Source: Methylocapsa acidiphila B2 (lineage in GTDB: Bacteria > Pseudomonadota > Alphaproteobacteria > Rhizobiales > Beijerinckiaceae). Taken from it: a stretch of 64,000 nt of DNA. The notes below the pieces were generated by a model, which had not been told where the DNA came from, did no database searches, and worked only from the letters and a program-made list of their open reading frames with translations. Below, piece after piece: positions 39,315-47,805 of this stretch. The DNA lies in the NCBI RefSeq assembly GCF_000427445.1, contig NZ_KE386496.1, forward strand, positions 1,116,001-1,180,000. The letters are read 5' to 3'. The first letter of the stretch is position 1, and every line of letters starts with the position of its first letter. The position numbers were made by a program, and so were the translations under genes.

Positions 39315-39782
39315 TCACGGCGCCGGCCCCTCGAGCTTCGCCAAGAGCGCCGGCGGAATGCGGATCGCCCGACCGCCCGCGACCACAGCGATCCTGACCT
39401 TCGCCTTAACCAGCAGATCGGCGTCGCGCAGCAACAGCTGCTCCATGTCGATCGAAGCCCCGCCGAGAGACGCCACCCGCGTCTCAACCCACAGCAAATC
39501 GTCCATGAGCGCCGGCTTCGCGAAGTCGAGGCTCATGTTACGGACGGCGAAGCTAACGCTATTCTGACCACCCTCTGCAAAAATCGCCCTGTGATGAATG
39601 CCGCGCTCGCGCAGAAATTCGGTGCGGCCGCGCTCGAGAAACCGCAAATAGGAGGCGTGATAGACGACGCCGGAAAAATCCGTGTCCTCGTAATAGACCC
39701 GGACGCTGAGGCGATGTGGCGCGGAAGGATCGCAGACGGAGGCGCGAGCCTCGTGGGCGCGGCTGGGCGGCTTGGATGACAT
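39315..39782 (-). CDS. ybgC: Tol-Pal associated acyl-CoA thioesterase YbgC
   Basis: The protein has 155 residues with a hotdog fold. 'VRVYYEDTDFSGVVYHASYL' contains the catalytic Asp of the 4HBT family. It hydrolyses short acyl-CoA or acyl-ACP at the inner face of the membrane. It is the first gene of the tol-pal block, but a gap of 315 bp to tolQ suggests that tolQ has its own promoter. Confidence 0.92.
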   Translation of the reverse strand: MSSKPPSRAHEARASVCDPSAPHRLSVRVYYEDTDFSGVVYHASYLRFLERGRTEFLRERGIHHRAIFAEGGQNSVSFAVRNMSLDFAKPALMDDLLWVETRVASLGGASIDMEQLLLRDADLLVKAKVRIAVVAGGRAIRIPPALLAKLEGPAP

Positions 39783-39839
39783 GGCGGGAGCGATACTGAC
39801 CGGCCAGGCGCAAGTCCAGAGGAGTGTGTCCTCAATTAG

Positions 39840-39940
39840 TTGATCTGCGCCAAGCTAGCTCGGCTCGATTTTGTAACGAATATCTTTGTAATCAACAGTT
39901 TAATAGAGTTTATTAATCTTTAACAAGAGGTTTATAATCC
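39840..39940 (-). promoter_or_regulatory. AT-rich promoter region before ybgC
   Basis: This 100-bp patch is strongly AT-rich against a GC-rich background, with several TTAA and TATAA words on the minus strand. Promoter position is not resolved. Confidence 0.35.
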
Positions 39941-39958
39941 CGAAGGCGGCCGCCCCCG

Positions 39959-40282
39959 TCAACCACGCAGGCTCCAGATGACCGCAAGGCTCGCGGCGGC
40001 AAGGAAATCATAGATGGTGCAAAAGGGCGGATACCAGGTTGGAATAGTCGCCAGGCGCGACTGCGGCCGATGTGCAAAATCCCAAATTCTAGGAATGAGA
40101 TAGGCGATTGGGATAATCCAGGCCTTGAGCCAGAGCCCAGCCCGCGCCGCGATTAGAAACGCAAGCGCGACTCCAATTTCAGTCGCGATTTGAGCTCTTG
40201 CCCCGCTCTGCAGAGCGAGTCGCGGCCTCAGCCTTGCCGGTCCGGCGTGATGACGACGAGTCCGTCGAGCGCCTCGGTCACC
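39959..40282 (-). pseudogene. Open frame for a small membrane protein without a usual start
   Basis: The frame is open from the stop at 40283 to the stop at 39959 and reads well in its last 75 codons: hydrophobic, with 'GVALAFLIAARAGLWLK' and 'IYDFLAAASLAVIWSLRG'. It has no ATG, GTG or TTG. It may be a relic that has lost its 5' end, or use a rare start. It runs partly into the end of the ferredoxin gene. Confidence 0.35.
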
Positions 40283-40548
40283 TTAATTTGGCAGCTGAGC
40301 CGCGAGTTCGGCTGAACATTATAGGCGAAATCCAGCATGTCTTCTTCTTTGTCGGAAGGCGCGCCGGCGAGGCCTTTCCAAGCTTCGTCGACGTAAACAT
40401 GGCAAGTCGCGCAAGCGCAGCCGCCGCCGCATTCGGCCGTGATCTCGGGGATCGCGTTGCGAATCGCGTTTTCCATCACGGTCGTGCCCGGCTCCGCCTC
40501 GACCGAGCGGGCCTCCCCAACCGAATCTATGAAGGTAATTTTCACCAT
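40228..40548 (-). CDS. [2Fe-2S] ferredoxin, adrenodoxin/FdxB type
   Basis: The protein has 106 residues. The cluster ligands are in 'CGGGCACATC' (a C-x5-C-x2-C arrangement) and 'LSCQI' near the C-terminus. It is a soluble vertebrate-type electron carrier for P450 or Fe-S assembly. Neighbours give no partner. The start has only a weak ribosome binding site. Confidence 0.92.
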   Translation of the reverse strand: MVKITFIDSVGEARSVEAEPGTTVMENAIRNAIPEITAECGGGCACATCHVYVDEAWKGLAGAPSDKEEDMLDFAYNVQPNSRLSCQIKVTEALDGLVVITPDRQG

Positions 40549-41173
40549 GGACCGTGCCGGCTCTCTCGAGTGGAGTTACGCAAACCGCAGGCCGACCCTG
40601 CGCCGCGGCGCAGAGGTTCGGGAAGCGGATCACACATGGCCGAACTTCCTGGATCCCGCAAGAGCGCCCAAGAGGCTTATTGAGCCAGGCTGAGCGCCGA
40701 GCCAAAGAAGCTATTCGCTTCATCGGGCGGTCAATCCGTTAATTCCGATATTCCCCGAACTTCAACTTGCTCCAGGACAGAGCTTCGCGCCCTTAAGCCC
40801 AGTTGACAGGCCAAACGTAAAGCCCCAGCGACCCTGTTTTCTTGCAGACTCCACGTAAATCTTGCAATCATACGCGCAATGCGAGCGCTCAATCTGTAAA
40901 GGCGAGCGTCGGGCGCAAAAGGCGCCGAGTTGCCGTCGATGACGGAGACACGGAAAACGCCGTCGATTTTCCGCTGAGCAGGGCCAACCTGCTTAGAATC
41001 GGCCGCGGCGAGGGTTGCGTTAACGATGTTTTAAAGACGATGCGCCGCTTGGGTTTGAATCCTTTCATTCAGGTTGTAAAGTAAGATTTGGTTAACGGTT
41101 CCGCTTGCGGCCGAGCCGAGTGTACTCGCGTCACGGTGAATGTTCGACGCGAATGAGTTTCAAGAGGCATCCG
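40549..41173. other. Long intergenic region upstream of the pole-ring protein gene
   Basis: These 625 bp lie between divergent genes. They hold a perfect CtrA-like site at 41020. A frame of 80 codons at 40842-41084 has no family features and is not accepted as a gene. Confidence 0.5.
41020..41034. promoter_or_regulatory. CtrA-like site upstream of the pole-ring protein gene
   Basis: TTAA-CGATGTT-TTAA is an exact TTAA-N7-TTAA, about 140 bp before the chosen start of the giant gene. Control by CtrA would suit a polar-growth gene. Confidence 0.5.
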
Positions 41174-44100
41174 ATGGCGAGCTCCAGGCAGACTCAAGAT
41201 CCGGCGGCGGCGGCGCTCCTAGCCATCGAGGAGGCGCTGAACCTCCGAGCCGTCGACCAAGGCCCGGACACCGTAGAAGGGATCGCGCCGGCTCCCGGCG
41301 ACGTGAAATTTCCCGAGGCGCTCGCGTCGGAGACGCGCAAAAAGCCGCGCGACGCCGCGAGCAAGAGCGCGCGCCGAAACTCTTTGATCGAAGACGATCA
41401 GCTGCTCGGGCCGATGCGGGGCGCCGCGCGGGCTACTCTTGGCGCTCCGGCGGCGCTGCCCGCCAATGACGACCGTCACACCGTCGGCGAGATTCTCCGC
41501 GCCTTCCAGTCCCGCTCCAGCCGGGCCCCGACGATCGCGGCCGCGCTTTGCTCCGGCCTCTGGATCATCCTGACCCTCGGCTATCTTTTGGCCAATCGAG
41601 AAGCCCTTTTCGGCGCTCAGAGCGGGCCATTGCTGGCGCCGACGACGCTTTACGCGCTCGCCGTCCTCGGTCCCGTGGTCTTTTTCTTCCTGACGGCGAT
41701 GATGGTTCGGCGCGCCCAGGAGATGCGACTGACGGCGCGCTCCATGACCGAGGTCGCGATCCGCCTCGCCGAGCCCGAGACGATCGCCACGGAGCAGATC
41801 GTCACCTTGTCCCAGGCCATTCGTCGCGAGGTCGCCTCGATGGGCGATGGAATCGAGCGCGCCCTGGCTCGCGCCGGCGAGCTCGAAACCCTGGTCCGGT
41901 CGGAGGTGTCAAATCTGGAGCGGTCCTATTCCGACAATGAGCGGCGCATCCGGTCGCTCATCGACGAATTGGCGGCCGAGCGCGAGTCCATCCTCTCCAA
42001 CGCCGATCGCGTGCGCGGCGCGATCTCGGCGACGCAAGACTCAGTGGCCCGCGATCTCGACTCGGCCTCATCCCGCTTCGCGGAAAGCGTCGGCGAAGCA
42101 GCCGGCCGCGTCACGGCTTCGCTCGGCGCGAAAGGCGACGAGATCAAATCGGCCCTCAACCGCGGCCGGGAAGATTTGGTCGGTCAACTGACCGCCCATG
42201 GAAGCGAGCTCATCGGCAAGCTGGGCCAGGCTGGCGACGCCGCCAAAACCAGCCTTGCCGCGGCCAGCGACGGCATAGCGCAGACTGTCGTGGAGCGCCT
42301 CGCGGATTTCGACGATCGCGTGAAGACCGCCCGCGAAATCCTCGCCGCCGACCTCGGCTCGCGCAGCGACGCGCTGGTCGAGCGGCTCGACGCCGCCAGG
42401 ACGCAAATTTCCGAGACGATCGCGTCGCGCGGCGACAGCCTCGCGGCCCGCCTCGCCGAAACCAGCGACAGATTGCATGACGTCGTGGCCGTTCAAGGCG
42501 AGGTCCTGCACAGCAATCTGAGCGAGCTCAGCGCCCGCTTCGGCGGCCTGGTCGAAGAGCGCGCGGCTTCGGCGCAGGACGCGATCGAACGCTCGACCCA
42601 AAGCGCGATCAAGGTTTTCGAAGACGCCGAGACGCGGCTGCAAACGCAATTCGAAAGCCACAGCGGCGAGATTCAGGCGCGCTTCTCGGCCACGGCGGAG
42701 GCGACGGCCGCCTCGCTCGCTGGGCATACGGAAGCATTGCACGAACGCGTCGCCCTTTCTGTCGCGGATACGCTCAAGGCCCTGACCGACCATTCCGAGT
42801 CGCTGCAACAGCATTTGGATTCGACGGCTCAGGATACGCTCGAAGCCTTCACCTCCCATACGCACGCCCTCAACGAGCATCTCGCCGCGACGCTGAGCGA
42901 AACCGTAGCCACCTTGAACGACCATTCGGATCACATGACCGAAAGGCTCGAGACCACGGCGCACGGGTCGATCTCCGCCTTCGCCGATCACGCTGAAGCG
43001 CTTCAGTCGCGGCTCGAATCGACGTTGAGCGAGACGCTCGGGGCGCTCACCGGCCATTCGGAGCAGATGAGCGAGCGTCTGGAGACCACCGCGGAGCGCT
43101 CCGTCACGGCCTTCACCAGCCAGACCGAGGCCTTGCAATCGCGCCTCGAAACGACGCTCAACCAAACGCTCGGCGCGCTCGACAGCCATTCGAGCCGCAT
43201 GAGCGAGCGGCTGGAGACCACCGCGGAACGTTCCGTCACGGCCTTCACCAGCCAGACCGAGGCCTTGCAATCGCGCCTCGAAGCGACCCTCAGCCAAACC
43301 TTCAGCGCGCTCGACGGCCATTCGAGCGAGATGAGCGAAAAACTGGAGACCACGGCGGAGCGTTCCGTCACAGCCTTCACCAGCCGAGCGGACGCGCTTC
43401 AATCGCGGCTAGAAGCAGCGCTCAGCCAAACCTTCAGCGCGCTCGACAGCCATTCGAGCCGCATGAGCGAGCGACTTGAGACGACGGCCCAAGACACAGT
43501 CGGCGCCCTCGCCTCCCGGACCGAAGCGCTTCAGTCGCGGCTCGAGACGACATTGAGCCAGACGCTCGGCGCGCTCGACGCCCATGCCAGTCAGATGAGC
43601 GAAAGGCTCGAGAGCACGGCGGAGCATTCCGTCGCCGCCTTCGCCGGCCACGCCGAATCGCTGCAGACGCGCCTCGAATCCACGCTGAGCCAGTCTCTCG
43701 GCGCGCTCGACAGCCATACGAGCCAAATGAGCGAAAAGCTGGAGAGCACGGCGGAGCTGTCCGTCGCCGCCTTCGCCGGCCACGCCGACGCGCTGCAGGA
43801 GCGTCTGGAATCGACATTGAGCCAGTCTCTCGGCGCGCTCACCGGCCATTCCGACCAGATGAGCGAGCGGCTGGAAGAGACGGCGCGCGCAGTCGCCGTT
43901 TTCACCGATCGGACCGAAGCTCTGCACGATCAGCTCAATTCGACGGTCGGCGAAACCCTGAGCGCTTTGACCCAGCATTCGGAGCAAATGGGCGCGCGGC
44001 TCGAAGCGACGGCGCAGCAATCGGTCGCCGCCGTCTCCGGCCAGGCGGACGCGCTGCAATCGCGCATCACCGCCACGGCCCATGACGTCCTCGGCGCCCT

Positions 44101-47100
44101 CGCCGGCCATTCCGACGAAGTCGGCGCGCGCCTGGAAGAGATCGCCCAGCGCTCCGTCGCCGCCTTCACAGATCATGTCGCCGAACTCACAGGCCGCCTA
44201 CACGGGACGCTCGAAGCGACGGTTTCCACACTCACGAGCCATTCCGACCATCTGAGCGAACGCGTCGACGCGGCGGCGCAGCATTCGATCGCGGCTCTTT
44301 CCGGCCATGTCGAGACACTGCAATCGCGCCTCGCCTCAACGCTCGGGGAAACGCTCGGCGTCTTGTCCGGCTATTCGGAGCAGATGAGCGAAAGGCTCGA
44401 CGAAACGGGACGCGACTCCGCCGCCGCCTTCGCCGTCGCCGCCGAGTCCCTGCGCGAGCAATTCGCCTCCGTTCTCGGCGAGGCCTTCGACGGCCTGTCG
44501 AGCCGCGCCGGCGAGATCAGCGCCGAGCTCGCGGCGAAAACGCAGGAGGTGGTCGCTTCCTTCGCCGACCATGCCGGCGCACTCACGGAAAGCTTCGACG
44601 CCACCGCCCAGCAGGCGATCTCGTCGATCGGCTATCATGCGAACGACCTCAACGAGCGGTTCGCCGACACGGCCAATGAGGCGATCAACGCAATCGCGAC
44701 CCATAGCGAGCGCGTCAACGAGGCTCTCTCGGAGCGCTTGCTACATTTCGAGGACGCCTTCGTCGGACAGGGCGGCGCTTTCGCGAATTCGATCGGCGAG
44801 CACGCCGAACGCTTCAACGCCACCCTCGCGGACCGTCTCGGCGCCATCGAGGCCACGATCACGGTCCATGGCGGCGAACTCACCGACCGGCTCGCGCTCC
44901 GCGCGCAGGAGGCGGCGGAAGTCCTCGAAACGCAAATCGGCGCCTTCGAGACGCGCGCAGCGAGCAAGACGCAGCAGGTCAGCGAGGTTCTGGAGACGCT
45001 CGTCGCCCGAGTCGATCAGGATCTCGACGCGCGCGCGAAATCGCTCAACGAAGCGCTGGGCGAACGCGCCGTGGACATCGCCAATGCGCTCGGCGACGGC
45101 GGCAGAAACGTCATCCACGCCCTCGATGAGAAAGCGCAGGAAATCGGCTCGATCCTGTCGACGCGCTCGACGGCGCTCGCCGAGACGCTCGCCGCCAAGG
45201 CCGACGAGATCAACGCGACCCTGGGCGACCAGGCGACAACCATCGCCGGCACGCTCGACGGGCGCATCGCCCAATTCGAAGAACGCGTCGTCGGCCGCCT
45301 CGACGCCGTTTCAGACGAGCTCGACGCCCGCGGGCGCACGGTCGCCGAAAATATCGCCGCGAGGACCAGCGAGATCGATCAGACCCTCGGCCTCCACGTC
45401 AACAATATCAATGCGGCGCTCGATCGCGAATCCGGCGAGATCGGCGGATTGCTCGCGGGACGCGCCGATGAGATTAAGGACAATTTGGCTCAGGCGATCG
45501 AGGACCTCGACACGACGCTCGCCCTGCGCGCCGAACAGATCGGCGAGGGGCTCGTCACGCGCGTCAACGAGATCAGCGTCGCTCTGGCGACAAGGCTTTC
45601 GGAGCTCGACGGAGCGATCAACGGACGCGGCCAGCAATTGCAGGTCGCGCTCGCCGAGCGCTCGGGCGATTTGCGCGAGCTTTTCGAGACCCAGGGCTGG
45701 AGCCTCATCGCGCAGCTGTCCGATCGCGGCGGCGAGATCGCGCGGGAGCTCGCCAGCGTCGGGGAGATGGTGACGCAGACGCTGGAAGGGCGTGGCTCCG
45801 CCATTGTCGAGCATCTCGGCCAAAAGCAGGTCGAGCTCGCAGCCGCCATCGATCAATCGACGGAACATCTGCGTCACGCGGTCGATGCGGGCGCCACAGC
45901 CTCCGTCGCGGCTCTCGTCGAGGCCAATCAACGCCTCAAGACGGAAATGACGGACATCGTCGACCGCCTCAGCGACAGCTCCACGTCGCTGCGCGACGCC
46001 ATCGTCGCGGCCGGGGCCAATTTCACCACGGTCGAGCATTCCTTGAGCGACCGAATGGACGATTTCCGCACGCTGCTCGGCAATGTCACCAATGAAGTCG
46101 AGCAGTTCAATCGAAGCGCGGGTCAAACGCTGGGCGAAGCCGGCGGGCTCGCCGAGACCATCGCGCGACATCGAGATTCTCTCGCGGCCGCGGCGGGCGA
46201 GCTTATCCGTTCGCAAAACGAGCTGAACCAGGCGCTCGACGGACGCCGCGCCTCGCTCGAAACGCTGCTCCGGGACGTCAAGGAACGCCGCGACGAGTTC
46301 GAGCATGTGATGGTTTCCTTCGCCTCGCTCGTCGGCGAGTCCTTCGATCGGGCGGAAGGGCGCGCGCGCGACATCGTCTCCGTTTTGGCGGAGACCTCGG
46401 CGACCGCAGGCGGCGCGATTGATCAGCAATTCGCCGAAATCCGCGCCAATATCGCGCAAGAGCGCGAGCGTGTGACCAGCGCGCTGCGGGCCGCAAGCGC
46501 GCAGGCAAGCAGCGAACTCGAAACGATCTTTGGTCAGACGACCGAGCGCTTCCAAACCGCCACCACGGATTTGCGTGAGATGGCGCGCAAGATCCAGCAT
46601 GAGCTGGAAGCCACCCGCGAAGCCCTGCGCGCCAACACGGCCGACCTCCCTCAGGAGACGGCCCAGCAAGCCGCCGCCATGCGCCGCGTCGTGGCCGATC
46701 AGATCAAGGCGCTCGAGGAATTGAGCGAGATCGTCACCCGTTCCGGACGGGCCTTCGACGTCTCCTCCCCGGCCTCCACAGGCGGCGAACGCGCGGCAGT
46801 CACGCCGCCGCCGCGCCGCGTCGAGCCGCCGAAGGCCCCAGAGGCGCCCCGCGCGGCCGAACCGGCTCAGGCCGACCCGCGTCTGCGGACGGCGGCGCGC
46901 GCGCCGAGCAGCCAAGCCCCGCAAAAGGGCGGCTGGCTCTCCGACCTTCTCGCCCGCGCGTCGACCGATGAGCCGGCCGAGAGCCCGAGAGCGCCCGCCA
47001 AAAGCCAGCAACCGGCTCAGCCTCTCGAGCCGCTGTCGCTCGACGTCGCCCGGCTGATCGACCATGACGCGGCGGCCGACGCCTGGGAGCGCTATCGTCG

Positions 47101-47353
47101 CGGCGAAGCCGGCGCGTTTTCGAAGCGGATCTATATCGGCCGCGGCCCGCAGACTTTTGACGAGGTCCGGCGGCGCTATCGGGTCGATCCCGAGTTCCGC
47201 GCGACCGTCGAGCGCTATGTGCAAGAGTTCGAGCGGCTTTTGTCCGAGGTCGGCCGCGATCATCCAGACGATTCAGCGGCGCGCGCCTATCTCGCATCGG
47301 AAACCGGCAAGGTTTATACGATGCTCGCCCATGCGGCGGGGCGGCTCGGCTGA
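41174..47353 (+). CDS. Growth-pole-ring (GPR)-like giant coiled-coil membrane protein
   Basis: The protein has 2059 residues from the ATG at 41174 (AAGAGG 7 bp upstream); earlier starts at 41153 and 41105 lack this. Order: about 120 cytoplasmic residues; two TMs at about 121-140 and 158-177; about 1600 residues of almost pure amphipathic helix with 11/22/44-residue repeats (clearest from residue 518 to about 1075); a Pro/Ala-rich linker; and a C-terminal domain (about 1955-2059) with 'DAWERYRRGEAGAFSKRIY' and 'VDPEFRATVERYVQEFE'. Size, apolipoprotein-like repeats and TMs match the Agrobacterium GPR protein that forms a ring at the growing pole. The identification is by architecture, not by alignment. 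Confidence 0.78.
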   Translation: MASSRQTQDPAAAALLAIEEALNLRAVDQGPDTVEGIAPAPGDVKFPEALASETRKKPRDAASKSARRNSLIEDDQLLGPMRGAARATLGAPAALPANDDRHTVGEILRAFQSRSSRAPTIAAALCSGLWIILTLGYLLANREALFGAQSGPLLAPTTLYALAVLGPVVFFFLTAMMVRRAQEMRLTARSMTEVAIRLAEPETIATEQIVTLSQAIRREVASMGDGIERALARAGELETLVRSEVSNLERSYSDNERRIRSLIDELAAERESILSNADRVRGAISATQDSVARDLDSASSRFAESVGEAAGRVTASLGAKGDEIKSALNRGREDLVGQLTAHGSELIGKLGQAGDAAKTSLAAASDGIAQTVVERLADFDDRVKTAREILAADLGSRSDALVERLDAARTQISETIASRGDSLAARLAETSDRLHDVVAVQGEVLHSNLSELSARFGGLVEERAASAQDAIERSTQSAIKVFEDAETRLQTQFESHSGEIQARFSATAEATAASLAGHTEALHERVALSVADTLKALTDHSESLQQHLDSTAQDTLEAFTSHTHALNEHLAATLSETVATLNDHSDHMTERLETTAHGSISAFADHAEALQSRLESTLSETLGALTGHSEQMSERLETTAERSVTAFTSQTEALQSRLETTLNQTLGALDSHSSRMSERLETTAERSVTAFTSQTEALQSRLEATLSQTFSALDGHSSEMSEKLETTAERSVTAFTSRADALQSRLEAALSQTFSALDSHSSRMSERLETTAQDTVGALASRTEALQSRLETTLSQTLGALDAHASQMSERLESTAEHSVAAFAGHAESLQTRLESTLSQSLGALDSHTSQMSEKLESTAELSVAAFAGHADALQERLESTLSQSLGALTGHSDQMSERLEETARAVAVFTDRTEALHDQLNSTVGETLSALTQHSEQMGARLEATAQQSVAAVSGQADALQSRITATAHDVLGALAGHSDEVGARLEEIAQRSVAAFTDHVAELTGRLHGTLEATVSTLTSHSDHLSERVDAAAQHSIAALSGHVETLQSRLASTLGETLGVLSGYSEQMSERLDETGRDSAAAFAVAAESLREQFASVLGEAFDGLSSRAGEISAELAAKTQEVVASFADHAGALTESFDATAQQAISSIGYHANDLNERFADTANEAINAIATHSERVNEALSERLLHFEDAFVGQGGAFANSIGEHAERFNATLADRLGAIEATITVHGGELTDRLALRAQEAAEVLETQIGAFETRAASKTQQVSEVLETLVARVDQDLDARAKSLNEALGERAVDIANALGDGGRNVIHALDEKAQEIGSILSTRSTALAETLAAKADEINATLGDQATTIAGTLDGRIAQFEERVVGRLDAVSDELDARGRTVAENIAARTSEIDQTLGLHVNNINAALDRESGEIGGLLAGRADEIKDNLAQAIEDLDTTLALRAEQIGEGLVTRVNEISVALATRLSELDGAINGRGQQLQVALAERSGDLRELFETQGWSLIAQLSDRGGEIARELASVGEMVTQTLEGRGSAIVEHLGQKQVELAAAIDQSTEHLRHAVDAGATASVAALVEANQRLKTEMTDIVDRLSDSSTSLRDAIVAAGANFTTVEHSLSDRMDDFRTLLGNVTNEVEQFNRSAGQTLGEAGGLAETIARHRDSLAAAAGELIRSQNELNQALDGRRASLETLLRDVKERRDEFEHVMVSFASLVGESFDRAEGRARDIVSVLAETSATAGGAIDQQFAEIRANIAQERERVTSALRAASAQASSELETIFGQTTERFQTATTDLREMARKIQHELEATREALRANTADLPQETAQQAAAMRRVVADQIKALEELSEIVTRSGRAFDVSSPASTGGERAAVTPPPRRVEPPKAPEAPRAAEPAQADPRLRTAARAPSSQAPQKGGWLSDLLARASTDEPAESPRAPAKSQQPAQPLEPLSLDVARLIDHDAAADAWERYRRGEAGAFSKRIYIGRGPQTFDEVRRRYRVDPEFRATVERYVQEFERLLSEVGRDHPDDSAARAYLASETGKVYTMLAHAAGRLG
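42725..44500 (+). repeat. In-gene tandem repeats, 132-bp unit (44 residues)
   Basis: About a dozen tandem units of 132 bp encode 44-residue blocks, each of two 22-residue halves such as 'QTEALQSRLETTLNQTLGA'. Units from about 43051 to 43446 are nearly identical at DNA level, so recent duplication is likely. One unit near 43855 has only 43 residues. Confidence 0.85.
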
Positions 47354-47805
47354 AGCAGCGGACGCTGGATCTAGGCTTGGACCCAATTGCCGAGGCCGCC
47401 GCTTCGCAGGTTTCTCGAGGCGGCGCCCCAGGCTGCTCTGCTTTGCTGCGGATGTCGGCATTTCAGAAAGCGGTCTAGCGGGACCGGCGTACAGTCCGCA
47501 GCTTTCCCGAGGGCGTTCACCTCTGGGCCATCCCGTACTTTGATCGACCGCCGACGCCACTGGCGTTGAGGAGGAGCGTCTCGCCAGTCGCTTATTCGCG
47601 TCGAGGCTGGCGCCCGCGGATGCGTCACGACTCCGCCATTTGTTGCATTTTTAGCACAGTCGCCGCGAGACCTCTTTAGGCGTGCATTTTCCCTGTCGTA
47701 CGCTCCCCTGCCCTCCGTCTTCCCAAACAAGGGACGCGCCCGCCCAAACGGCGGCGCCTTGCGACCGATCCGCGTTTCGGCGCACTAAGTTTAGGGGGAA
47801 CCAAG
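47354..47805. other. Intergenic region before the TonB-dependent receptor
   Basis: This stretch of 452 bp has no credible gene. The GGGGGAA ribosome binding site of the receptor lies at its right end. No clear Fur or RirA operator was recognised. Confidence 0.4.

Noticed and set aside
40842-41084. Possible small gene of 80 codons
   Set aside because: No ribosome binding site and no family features, and it overlaps the CtrA-like site.
42725-44500. Tandem repeats considered as a CRISPR array or minisatellite
   Set aside because: The units are in frame, 132 bp long without unique spacers, and encode a regular helical repeat.
45311-47263. Minus-strand open frame of 650 codons inside the giant gene
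   Set aside because: It is the mirror of a GC-rich, repeat-bearing gene; the plus frame has TMs, a regular repeat and a conserved end, and the minus frame has none.
41174-47353. Eukaryotic-type apolipoprotein or kinesin, possible contamination
   Set aside because: The likeness comes from the 11/22-residue helical repeat; size, TMs and context match a bacterial pole-ring protein.
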